The notes below the pieces were generated by a model that did not search any database, was not told the DNA's origin, and was given only the letters and a program-made list of their open reading frames with translations. The translations under genes and the position numbers were made by a program. Source: Paucisalibacillus algeriensis (lineage in GTDB: Bacteria > Bacillota > Bacilli > Bacillales > Amphibacillaceae). Taken from it: a stretch of 64,000 nt of DNA. Below are positions 24,521 to 31,655 of this stretch, piece by piece. Location of the stretch: assembly GCF_000577245.1 (NCBI RefSeq), contig NZ_CBYO010000021.1:1-64000 (forward strand). Reading direction: 5' to 3'. The stretch's first letter is position 1; each line of letters begins with the position of its first letter.

Positions 24521-24555
24521 AGAACTTCCAAATAATTGGAAGTTCTAATTTCTTA
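24521..24555 (+). terminator. Rho-independent terminator
   Basis: AGAACTTCCA-AATAAT-TGGAAGTTCT followed by AATTTCTT. It serves the plus-strand GNAT gene and perhaps the converging small membrane gene. Confidence 0.75.
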
Positions 24556-24568
24556 TATAATATCAACA

Positions 24569-24832
24569 TTAAACTTTAACAGAGCCTTTATAAATAATAG
24601 TTATGAATGCCAAAATAAAAAATGATATTGATAATATGTTAGTAAAAGTATAATAATTAACTAATAAATACTTTCCAACAACCAATGACAGAGCTCCCGC
24701 CAATAAATATGATATAAAATTAACAACTTTAGTATTTTTAAGTTGTAATACGTGTTTTGGAATCTTAACAATAGCAATAACACCCAATAAAATTAACAAG
24801 TTAGCTAAAACTACCCCATAAATGCAACTCAT
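24569..24832 (-). CDS. Small three-helix membrane protein
   Basis: 87 residues with three hydrophobic segments (VVLANLLILLGVIAIVKI; FISYLLAGALSLVVGKYLLV; ILSISFFILAFITIIY). No known family. The ribosome binding site is weak (GAAAGTGG). It stands between the inverted cassette and PER copy 30. Confidence 0.55.
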   Translation of the reverse strand: MSCIYGVVLANLLILLGVIAIVKIPKHVLQLKNTKVVNFISYLLAGALSLVVGKYLLVNYYTFTNILSISFFILAFITIIYKGSVKV

Positions 24833-24880
24833 TTTGCCACTTTCTTACATATATTTCACCATAAAAACCATCAGTTCTTG

Positions 24881-25017
24881 TTTCACTAACCTGCTCCGTA
24901 GTTACTTCTATCTAAAGACTAACATAATATTCCAAAAATAACATATAAAATTTAACCACAAAAAAAGCGAACTTCTTGGATCATCTTCTTTAAATATTGC
25001 ACCTGTTTGTTGAACAA
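24881..25017 (-). repeat. PER copy 30, full length
   Basis: Left end TTCACTAACCTGCTCCGTAG, core ACTAACATAATATTCCAAAA, degenerate hairpin GCGAACTTC / GGATCATCTTC, right end AATATTGCACCTGTTTGTTG. Confidence 0.85.
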
Positions 25018-25219
25018 GAAAGAACGCTTACCTTGAAAAAGTTTACAGCAAAACGAAAAGAAAGCTTACAATATTATTTCACTTTCGAAGTTTATTGCTA
25101 AAAAAGTCTGCTTGCTAAAATAATTAGGCTACTCTTCTAATTGAAGAATAGCACACCATTTCAAAGCAATATTCCTATAGATGAACAAGAAAAAAGAGCG
25201 TCTAAGCAGCTCAACAATC
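25018..25219. other. Gene-free remnant between two PER copies
   Basis: About 200 bp where a cassette gene would be expected, but no coherent reading frame was found on either strand. A hairpin-like stretch AGAGCGTCTAAGCAGCTC lies at 25194-25211. It is likely a fully decayed cassette. Confidence 0.35.
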
Positions 25220-25244
25220 TTCAAGTAGACTGCCCGGTTACATC
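25220..25244 (-). repeat. PER left end, solitary
   Basis: TCAAGTAGACTGCCCGGTTA matches the left end. No matching right end before the next gene. Confidence 0.55.
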
Positions 25245-25288
25245 AATAACTCTACAATCTAAGCAAGAAATTAACTTTCTTTTTTTCT

Positions 25289-25543
25289 TTATTTCAAATT
25301 AATACCAATAAATGTAAGTGAAGCAATTAAGGCTAAAAAACTCGATATGAAAAATCCAACTGCATATGATGAGATACCTTCTTCTGGTACTCTATCATTT
25401 ATTTCAACACCTAAAAAATATACTCCGATACCATCTCCGTCGACATTTGTTCCAAGTGACCTTAAATCTAATCCCTTGTTTAACAATAAAACTCCAAATA
25501 AAATTAGAACACAAACAATAAACCACCGACCTATTTTATTCAT
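25289..25543 (-). CDS. Small two-helix membrane protein
   Basis: 84 residues: an N-terminal helix WFIVCVLILFGVLLL, a polar external loop rich in Gly and Asp (NVDGDGIGVYFLGVEINDRV), and a C-terminal helix VGFFISSFLALIASLTFIGI. No family recognised. A good AAGGAG ribosome binding site. It sits in a PER-bounded interval. Confidence 0.65.
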   Translation of the reverse strand: MNKIGRWFIVCVLILFGVLLLNKGLDLRSLGTNVDGDGIGVYFLGVEINDRVPEEGISSYAVGFFISSFLALIASLTFIGINLK

Positions 25544-25593
25544 TTGTCGCTCACTCCTTAACTAAATTTTATCTCATCAACTGATATACCTTT

Positions 25594-25661
25594 ATTAAAC
25601 TCTTCTGCCCCGATAGCAAATTAACCTGGAACCAATTCACTAACCCACCCGTTAGCACAAT
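25594..25661 (-). repeat. PER copy 32, short form
   Basis: Left end TTAAACTCTTCTGCCCCGAT, right end CACTAACCCACCCGTTAGCA, no hairpin. Confidence 0.8.
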
Positions 25662-25673
25662 AAGAAATTTGTT

Positions 25674-25925
25674 TTAAGCTGTTATAATAGCTAAGAAAGT
25701 AGAAGTAATACCAATTAAAAGTAATCCCCACATTACAAATTTTTTACCCTATGTCACTTTCAAAGTACAAATAAACAAACCCTACATAAATAACAGTGGG
25801 GCAATTGAAAAAAATGATATACCTGATATTAGCTTTTCGGTTGTGTAATCACCAAAGATAAAATGCAGAATAGTTACTGGATAGGATATTAAAGCAATCA
25901 AATAATGAAGTTTTTTTGTATCCAT
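25674..25925 (-). pseudogene. Small membrane protein with two in-frame TAG stops
   Basis: One frame of 84 codons from the ATG at 25925, preceded by GGGAGAG: MDTKKLHYLIALISYPVTIL, then a second helix ISFFSIAPLLFM, TAG, GLFICTLKVT, TAG, then GKKFVMWGLLLIGITSTFLA and IITA with a final TAA. Length and hydrophobic pattern are coherent throughout, so two nonsense changes in an otherwise undamaged three-helix gene are the simplest reading. Confidence 0.65.
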
Positions 25926-25949
25926 CTAACTCTCCCTTTTCACATCTTT

Positions 25950-25979
25950 TTCAAGTAACCTGCTCCTTTAGTAAAAAAG
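25950..25979 (-). repeat. PER left end, solitary
   Basis: TCAAGTAACCTGCTCCTTTA is a clear left end. The rest of the element is not recognisable before the next gene. Confidence 0.6.
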
Positions 25980-26041
25980 ATGGCTACTAAAGACGAACTG
26001 TTTATTATATTAAAGTATCAATACTTAAATTGAAGTAACTA

Positions 26042-26239
26042 CTATTCATTAGCTTTATCCTTCGTTTTTTTAATAAACATCATTATTCCTGATACAATAA
26101 GTACCCCTATGAGAAATCCTACAATTATACTAGCCAAAAGTTGCCAATCGACCTCTTCATTTCTCCATAAACTCATTATGAATACTGTTAAAATTACACC
26201 AACAATCCACGTTATACAAAATTTCAATGTATTTTTCAC
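26042..26239 (-). CDS. Small two-helix membrane protein
   Basis: 65 residues with two helices (FCITWIVGVILTVFIMSLW; LLASIIVGFLIGVLIVSGIMMFI) and a Lys-rich tail. GTG start, right after GGAGGAG. No known family. Similar in size and layout to the other tiny membrane proteins of the array but without clear sequence similarity. Confidence 0.65.
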   Translation of the reverse strand: MKNTLKFCITWIVGVILTVFIMSLWRNEEVDWQLLASIIVGFLIGVLIVSGIMMFIKKTKDKANE

Positions 26240-26320
26240 TATTTCTCCTCCAAATATTTGATGTGATTTTTATCTTATAAAAGAATTAGGCTTCTGTTAC
26301 ATTTCAATATTTATTCTTAC

Positions 26321-26350
26321 TCCACTAACCTGCTCAGTTAGTTGAACAAG
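26321..26350 (-). repeat. PER left end with perfect dyad
   Basis: CACTAACCTGCTCAGTTAGT shows arms ACTAAC and GTTAGT exactly matching around CTGCTCA. It is the clearest example of the core-site geometry. Confidence 0.65.
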
Positions 26351-26472
26351 CACCTTCACTTCTATTACAAAACAACATTCGAACTGCGAACTATAAATAA
26401 CTGAAATAAACATAATTAATATTTCGAAATTTCTTATTGTATAGTTTGGATTATGTTATACTTTTCCTTAGT

Positions 26473-26571
26473 GTAACAAGGAGGTACAAGTACAATGGTA
26501 AAAAGATAATAAGAGAAAATCTTAATATTATTTTAATAACCTTAGAATAAACATGTAGATTTTCTCTTTCA
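26473..26571. repeat. Dispersed 100-bp block, copy B
   Basis: Second copy of the block at 19142-19240. Here the 12-bp inverted arms AAGAGAAAATCT / AGATTTTCTCTT are perfect, followed by TTCAT. A degenerate PER left end precedes it (26456-26478). Confidence 0.7.
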
Positions 26572-26604
26572 TAGAATGAATATATAGAAAAGGGGAAAAA
26601 TAAC

Positions 26605-27453
26605 ATGTTAAATAAATTAAGTGACACTACTTATTATTTATCTAATCAAGGTGATAGAGAACGACCAACATTAGGACTGGTATGTGGTGACCGATATAGT
26701 CTAATAATAGATTCTGGTAATTCTCCTCAGCATGCTCAGGACTTTTTACTAGAAATCGAGAACCTAAATGTACCACCCGTTAAATATGTTGTTATTACCC
26801 ATGCACATTGGGATCATTTTCTAGGAATGAATGAATTTGATGCTACTGTTATAGTTAATAGTCAAACAAACGAAATTATAAAAGAATGGCAAAGTTTATC
26901 CTACGATGATAGTTCACTACAAAAGTATGTGACTACTAATCTAATGAGTGCTATGTGTATGAAGATTATACAGACTGATATGCCAAACAGGGACAGTTTT
27001 AAGATAAAATCTCCAGATGTAATCTTTGAGAATACACTAACTATTGATTTAGGTAATAAAATCTGCATTCTAGAAAGTATCAAAAGTACTCATACAGATG
27101 ACTCTACTATCATTTATATTCCTGATGAAAAAGTTGTTTTTTTAGGTGATTGTGCTTATGGTACAACCACAAATTCTTTATTTCATTACAAGCAATCATT
27201 GTTATTGCCTATGATTGAAGACATTCAAAAATATGATGCAGAAATGTTCCTACTTGGTCATGAATCTATCTGTGATTTAAATGAAATGAATATATATTGG
27301 GAAGAGTTAACAACAGCAAGTCAAGTTGTAAAGTCCAACTCACTAGAAAATGCGATAGAGGCCTTTAAGGCAGAAAATAAAAGGGATCCTAATGATAATG
27401 AATTATTTTTCATAAAAGCATTTGTTAATGACCATATTATTCAGTCACAATAA
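26605..27453 (+). CDS. MBL-fold metallo-hydrolase
   Basis: 282 residues. The metallo-beta-lactamase motif HAHWDH occupies residues 66-71, with the upstream Asp in SLIIDSGNSP, a later metal-ligand region VVFLGDCAYG and a terminal His in LLGHESI, giving a complete two-zinc site. It resembles the MBL proteins grouped near class B beta-lactamases, but activity on beta-lactams cannot be claimed. No signal peptide, so it is cytoplasmic and unlikely to act on periplasmic or secreted antibiotics. AAGGGG precedes the ATG. Confidence 0.87.
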   Translation: MLNKLSDTTYYLSNQGDRERPTLGLVCGDRYSLIIDSGNSPQHAQDFLLEIENLNVPPVKYVVITHAHWDHFLGMNEFDATVIVNSQTNEIIKEWQSLSYDDSSLQKYVTTNLMSAMCMKIIQTDMPNRDSFKIKSPDVIFENTLTIDLGNKICILESIKSTHTDDSTIIYIPDEKVVFLGDCAYGTTTNSLFHYKQSLLLPMIEDIQKYDAEMFLLGHESICDLNEMNIYWEELTTASQVVKSNSLENAIEAFKAENKRDPNDNELFFIKAFVNDHIIQSQ

Positions 27454-27479
27454 TTCTATATAATACAGATATAAACAGT

Positions 27480-27516
27480 AGCCATCTCATTAAAAATTGA
27501 TATGAGGTGGCTTTTA
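27480..27516 (+). terminator. Rho-independent terminator
   Basis: AGCCATCTCA pairs with TGAGGTGGCT, followed by TTTTAATT, 25 bp after the MBL gene. Confidence 0.8.
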
Positions 27517-27541
27517 ATTAGTTGAAACATTGATAAGTGCT

Positions 27542-27566
27542 TTTCAGCTAAACTGCCCAGTTACAT
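27542..27566 (-). repeat. PER left end, solitary
   Basis: TTCAGCTAAACTGCCCAGTT followed by ACATTAA. No right end before the phosphotransferase gene. Confidence 0.55.
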
Positions 27567-27594
27567 TAAGTATAATTTTTTACAAATCTAAATT

Positions 27595-28500
27595 CTATTG
27601 ATACCACTTAGGTTTTAATCTACTGAAGTAATCATGATCATCTAAAAACATATAAACTTTATCTAACATCTCATTCATGTTGTTTGGGGTAGTTTTTATA
27701 GTCCATACAACAGTAGAAAAAACACACATTGCTAGGTAAAGTGAATACAATCTCCAAAACTCTTCATCCGGTTCCTTATTATTAAAGTAACCTTTAATTT
27801 GACCTATTGAAAAAGGAATGCTAACCTCTCGGCTGAAAATGCCAATCTTTAGAAACTCATGAAAAGGATCTCCCCAATCATACCTGTTAAAGTCTATAAC
27901 TCCAGCGAACTTCTTATTATTTACAATGATATTACCAAGGTGAAAATCATCATGTTGAAATAAGTTCGGGCGTTGTTTCATGAGTTGAATATTTTCATCA
28001 ATAAAATTCATTATTTTATGGTCATTTCTAATCTTTACTCCACATACTAAGTAAGCATCTATATATTTCTTATGCTTTTCTACTTTCCTTGAATACCACG
28101 AAGAAATATGATCTGGAGCAGGTAATTGATGCATTTTCCTTAATTCTTTTCCCGCTTCCATACCAATATTAAATTGTTCTAGTTCCGAGTATTTTGTGAT
28201 TTCATCTTCGGCATCCTTACCATCAATATATGTCGTGATCATATATCCTCGATTCCCTACCTCACCAATTGACATCGGCCGCGAACATGTAACCTGATAA
28301 TGCTGCATCCTTTCCATAATAGAGTACTCTGTTTTCCTTGATTCCAATTCTTCTAAATTAAACATCCGAAGTAATAACTTATTGTTGCCATCTTGCATAT
28401 GTATTAGATATTTTTCATCTGAGGAAAACCCCTTTTTAATTTCAATAACTTCTCTACAATTACTTATTAAAGGAATTTGTTTTATTAGAGTTTTACTCAC
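27595..28500 (-). CDS. Aminoglycoside/macrolide phosphotransferase-family kinase
   Basis: About 301 residues with the APH catalytic loop HDDFHLGNIIV (Brenner motif) near residue 183, followed by the metal-binding GVIDFNRYDWGDPFHEF. The N-lobe strand KYLIHMQDGNNKLLLRMF carries the ATP-binding Lys/Arg region. Family members phosphorylate aminoglycosides, macrolides, choline or other small alcohols; the substrate is unknown. GTG at 28500 follows AGGGG by 7 bp, and the earlier in-frame TTG has no site. Confidence 0.82.
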   Translation of the reverse strand: MSKTLIKQIPLISNCREVIEIKKGFSSDEKYLIHMQDGNNKLLLRMFNLEELESRKTEYSIMERMQHYQVTCSRPMSIGEVGNRGYMITTYIDGKDAEDEITKYSELEQFNIGMEAGKELRKMHQLPAPDHISSWYSRKVEKHKKYIDAYLVCGVKIRNDHKIMNFIDENIQLMKQRPNLFQHDDFHLGNIIVNNKKFAGVIDFNRYDWGDPFHEFLKIGIFSREVSIPFSIGQIKGYFNNKEPDEEFWRLYSLYLAMCVFSTVVWTIKTTPNNMNEMLDKVYMFLDDHDYFSRLKPKWYQ

Positions 28501-28584
28501 ACTCTCGCCCCTGTCATTAATTTTTGAGATCAAATTAGTAATCTAATTTTTGATTAAATCTATCAAAGACACTATATTTCTCTC

Positions 28585-28606
28585 TTTTACTAAACAGCCC
28601 CAGTAA
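28585..28606 (-). repeat. PER left end, degenerate
   Basis: TTTTACTAAACAGCCCCAGT resembles the left end. Nothing else of the element is visible. Confidence 0.45.
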
Positions 28607-28626
28607 AGCCCAACAACTAAGTTGAC

Positions 28627-29061
28627 TTACTTCGATTTAAAATAAATAATTTCAGGGTCTCCTGCATCCAAGTTTTCAATAATTCCGCTTTGTACGAAAC
28701 CGTTTGCTATAAAGACTTTTTGCATGGCTTTGTTAGATTGGTTAGTAGATGAAAATACTTTTTCGGTAGGTGATATATTAATAAAATAATCCATCAAAGA
28801 TGTTGCATACCCTTTACGTCTTACTTTCGGTAAAACTATTATCAATGAGATAAAACTACAATTAAAGAAATTGGTATCATAAATTAAAAATCCAACAATT
28901 TTGCCTTGTTGTTTGACAACTATACACCTATTTTCTTCTACTGCTTTTTCAATAAAACCCCGTCTACTATCATTGTTTATAACTTCTCTATCAACTGTAA
29001 CAATACTTTCGACATCTTCTAATTGAGGTTTCAACACATTTTTTAAATTCAAATCAACCAC
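28627..29061 (-). CDS. GNAT-family N-acetyltransferase
   Basis: About 144 residues. SFISLIIVLPKVRRKGYATS gives the acetyl-CoA-binding strand and loop (RRKGYA), and NKAMQKVFIANGFVQSGIIE is motif B. The start is GTG at 29061 or TTG nine bases later; AAAGGGTGG lies across both. The substrate is unknown. 33 bp separate it from the next minus-strand gene upstream, so the two may be cotranscribed. Confidence 0.82.
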   Translation of the reverse strand: MVDLNLKNVLKPQLEDVESIVTVDREVINNDSRRGFIEKAVEENRCIVVKQQGKIVGFLIYDTNFFNCSFISLIIVLPKVRRKGYATSLMDYFINISPTEKVFSSTNQSNKAMQKVFIANGFVQSGIIENLDAGDPEIIYFKSK

Positions 29062-29094
29062 CCTTTTAGTCTTGGAAATCTATGAGATACTTAT

Positions 29095-29625
29095 TTATCT
29101 ATTTGTTTGGCAAAAGATAAAGTGATCATCAGGACTCCAAACATGTTGATCATCAGCAATATATCCACGCAGCCATAACACGCCATTAATATTTCTTAGG
29201 TAAAAGCCTTTCGGAAAATCATCGTCTTCACTTACTATCTCTGATGCAATTGTGATGGAACCAAAAGGAGCTTGATTTTGTTGTGATAGATTCCTTGTAT
29301 TTCCATCAGGTTGGTCTAGATATTTTAGTCTAAGGTGAGGTCCAAGTTCCAGCGGACACAACTCCAATCCAAGTTCGCTGGACCGTTTAAAAATACGAGG
29401 TAATGTAGATCCATCAGGATATCCCAGGTCTCTTATGGTTAGTTCAACGGTCTTCAGTGTGTATGTTGTTTCTGAAGTAGTAAATCTTTCATCCGATAAG
29501 AGTGTCTCTCCATACTCATTTAGCATGATAGAGTTTTGTTCCATTTTTTGAAAAAGCTCAAATTTCGTTAACCCACCAACTTCTATGGTTCTAGTAATAG
29601 CTGGACAATCAGGGTATATTCGCAT
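29095..29625 (-). CDS. Hypothetical protein, 176 aa
   Basis: A soluble protein without recognised motifs. It begins MRIYPDCPAITRTIEVGGLT and ends HVWSPDDHFIFCQTNR. The middle, YPDGSTLPRIFKRSSELGLE and CPLELGPHLRLKYLDQP, is well composed and free of low complexity, so it is a real gene. ATG at 29625 lies 8 bp after AGGAG. It may share a transcript with the downstream GNAT gene. Unknown function. Confidence 0.7.
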   Translation of the reverse strand: MRIYPDCPAITRTIEVGGLTKFELFQKMEQNSIMLNEYGETLLSDERFTTSETTYTLKTVELTIRDLGYPDGSTLPRIFKRSSELGLELCPLELGPHLRLKYLDQPDGNTRNLSQQNQAPFGSITIASEIVSEDDDFPKGFYLRNINGVLWLRGYIADDQHVWSPDDHFIFCQTNR

Positions 29626-29646
29626 TTTAGTCACTCCTAATAAAAT

Positions 29647-29750
29647 CGGTTACTTTTATACTACCATAATATTCTAATAATAATTTCTTAAGAAAAAGAC
29701 GATCTTAATTTTTTTGATCGCCTTTCTAATTCTACCAAACTAGGGCTCAT
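29647..29750 (-). repeat. PER interior and hairpin, last copy of the main array
   Basis: The core TACTACCATAATATTCTAAT and hairpin GACGATC / GATCGCC at 29697-29723 are present. The right end is only TTCTACCAAACTAGGG, and the left end is lost to the adjacent gene. Confidence 0.6.
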
Positions 29751-29784
29751 CCCCCGAAGTCAGATTATTGTCGGGCCACATAGA

Positions 29785-29812
29785 AAAACGCCTATCAAAG
29801 ATAGACGTTTTA
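29785..29812. terminator. Hairpin, terminator-like
   Basis: AAACGCCTATC-AAA-GATAGACGTTT with T residues on both sides. It separates the PER array from the next structured region. Confidence 0.55.
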
Positions 29813-29821
29813 TGCGTATAT

Positions 29822-29937
29822 AATTGTGGCGTAGGACCATGTGGTTCACATGCACATGTATTGCGTTGTCCTTCGTCTTACACAATTCAGCTCATCGCTA
29901 GATTAGTATAGCATTATTTCCACCACTATACTAGATG
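29822..29937 (+). ncRNA. Candidate structured RNA or leader upstream of the MFS gene
   Basis: A multi-stem layout is visible: closing arms AATTGTG (29822) and CACAATT (29881), an inner pair AGGAC / GTCCT, and an apical ATGTG-GTT-CACAT. A second stem follows, CTAG...TATAG with CTATACTAG (29898-29934). The region ends about 90 bp before the MFS start. I do not recognise a known riboswitch class. It is more GC-rich than its surroundings. Confidence 0.35.
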
Positions 29938-30023
29938 TATTTTACTTCCAGAAAGCTAAATTTTTTATTCTAGCTTGTCTTATTTCTCAACCTCGTGCAT
30001 ACATTTTTCTTGAGGTGAAAAAA

Positions 30024-31199
30024 TTGAGACAAACATCGATAGACAAAATGCATATTTTTCTGGTTATGTTCTTCATGAGTCTGGTTATGAGTATTCAAGC
30101 ACCTATTTTTGCACCATATGCAGCAAAGTTAGGAGCATCAAGTGTATTGATTGGGATCATACTCAGTCTGGCATCTTTCACGAATTTGACAGGAAACCTA
30201 ATTGCTGGTCCATTGGTGGATCGGTTTGGGAAAAAAGTATTTATTACACTACCAATCTTTGTTTCGGGGATTTTATTTATTGCCCATGCACTTGCTTCCA
30301 GTTCTACAAGTTTACTAGTCCTTCGTGCACTTAATGGCTTTTCCTTAGCATTTTTAATTCCTGCTGCTTTAGCTTTATTGTCAGGTTATGCGAAGAATAG
30401 TCAACAACAAGGAAAGAACATGGCCATTAATGGCATTCTTGGAACGATTGCTAGTATTGTTGCCCCAATAGTTGGTGGACTCTTAGGAGCAGCCATCGGC
30501 TACGCGAATACCTATTATGTAATCGGAACTTCTTTACTATTGATTGGAATGTATACCACATACTTTTTGAAGGAAAAAGAGAATACGATTGTGGTTCAGA
30601 AGCACACAAAGCCGTTAAGCTTTATACAGGTTATCCAAAACCCTCATCTTAAAATTGTGTTTCTAACGGGATTTGCCTTGATGTATATTCACGGTGTTAT
30701 TATTTATGAAGTCCCATATCTCGCTGTGGAACAGGGACTTTCTACGGCCACTACTGGAGTTTTGTTCAGCTTCTTTGGAGTTGGAACATTTTTCTCCTTA
30801 TCTTTATTTTTCATTAACCGCTTCGATCCGATAAAAAGGCTAATCGTTGGCTTGTTTGGAATGTGTATCAGTTTGTTCGCCATATTTAGTGGCCTAGTTG
30901 CCTTGCCATTCTTGTTACTCTTTATAGGTTTCTTCTTTGGAATTATGATGCCTGCCATGGCGACTGCCATTACTGATGCTATCTCAAGTGAAGGGCATGG
31001 TCGAGCATTTGGTGTTATGTCTGCGGTATATTCAGTTGGAATGATTGCCAGTTCGTTTATTACTGGGGTAGTTCGGGATGTTGTATCGCCTTATTTTATC
31101 GCATTTCTTATTGGGATGCTTACCCTTACGTTAATTGGATATGCTAGGCTCCAAAATAGGACGTCCACTGTTTCTCAGGCACCGTATCATTATTCATGA
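30024..31199 (+). CDS. MFS drug-efflux-type transporter
   Basis: About 391 residues, 12 helices. The motif A region GPLVDRFGKKVFITLP and helix 1 VMFFMSLVMSIQAPIFAPYA place it in the DHA1-like drug/proton antiporters. The likely start is TTG at 30024, 7 bp after GAGGTG; the GTG at 30015 is part of that site. It has a long, structured upstream region that could carry regulation. Substrate unknown. Confidence 0.85.
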   Translation: MRQTSIDKMHIFLVMFFMSLVMSIQAPIFAPYAAKLGASSVLIGIILSLASFTNLTGNLIAGPLVDRFGKKVFITLPIFVSGILFIAHALASSSTSLLVLRALNGFSLAFLIPAALALLSGYAKNSQQQGKNMAINGILGTIASIVAPIVGGLLGAAIGYANTYYVIGTSLLLIGMYTTYFLKEKENTIVVQKHTKPLSFIQVIQNPHLKIVFLTGFALMYIHGVIIYEVPYLAVEQGLSTATTGVLFSFFGVGTFFSLSLFFINRFDPIKRLIVGLFGMCISLFAIFSGLVALPFLLLFIGFFFGIMMPAMATAITDAISSEGHGRAFGVMSAVYSVGMIASSFITGVVRDVVSPYFIAFLIGMLTLTLIGYARLQNRTSTVSQAPYHYS

Positions 31200-31427
31200 T
31201 CTATGGTTTGAAAGTATGAGGGTAGATTTTTTCTTCTGGGTTCTTGCCCACTTTGAAAAATTCAAGAAAAAATTCAACATAGATTATGCCACCTAACGCA
31301 GTTTGGATTCGATTGTATTAGTGAGAAGGATTTCTTCCATTCTCGAAGAAATCTAGTCAACACATTAAGGAAAATTCAAGTTAAACATGCAGGACCGGTA
31401 ATGTTTTAGTTGCATTAGATATTAGTA

Positions 31428-31466
31428 AATTCAAACCCTCGATATGGGGGTTTGAATTCTTTTTTC
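31428..31466 (+). terminator. Rho-independent terminator
   Basis: AATTCAAACCC pairs with GGGTTTGAATT, followed by CTTTTTTC. It lies 230 bp after the MFS gene. Confidence 0.75.
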
Positions 31467-31526
31467 GTTAGTGACGTCTAAATTATCTAAAATGAATGCA
31501 AGTTGTGTGAGATACTCCCATTCTTC
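31431..31526 (-). pseudogene. Tail of a second S9 peptidase gene
   Basis: The minus-strand frame reads QLAFILDNLDVTNEK, which matches the C-terminal CYAFILDKLDVTAE of the intact peptidase 200 bp away, with about 30 bp of matching DNA. Nothing of the rest of a second gene remains. It suggests a former tandem duplication later deleted. Confidence 0.5.
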
Positions 31527-31616
31527 ATTTCAACCCTAATCTTCACTCCAAATGATGTATAAAAACCAAAACTCAGAAATTACCTCTCGTGATCTAATTG
31601 TTCCTTAAAATATACT

Positions 31617-31652
31617 AGTAACCCCCAAAGGAATTCTCCTTTGGGGGTTACT
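31617..31652. terminator. Bidirectional terminator, 16-bp stem
   Basis: AGTAACCCCCAAAGGA pairs perfectly with TCCTTTGGGGGTTACT. It lies just after the stop of the S9 peptidase gene. Confidence 0.8.
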
Positions 31653-31655
31653 AAA

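Noticed and set aside
19284-25925. Stop-codon recoding (selenocysteine or suppressor use) to explain in-frame stops
   Set aside because: Different stop codons (TAA, TAG) are involved, neighbouring genes show ordinary frameshifts, and many intact genes here end in TAA or TAG. Decay is simpler.
85-29750. CRISPR array
   Set aside because: The spacing between repeats is hundreds of bases and contains genes, the repeats are imperfect and composite, and no cas genes are present.
31370-31440. Start of an IS110-type transposase (VALDISKFKP in a plus-strand frame)
   Set aside because: Only about ten residues match, and the frame runs straight into a terminator hairpin. It is better explained by chance and by the S9-peptidase tail on the other strand.
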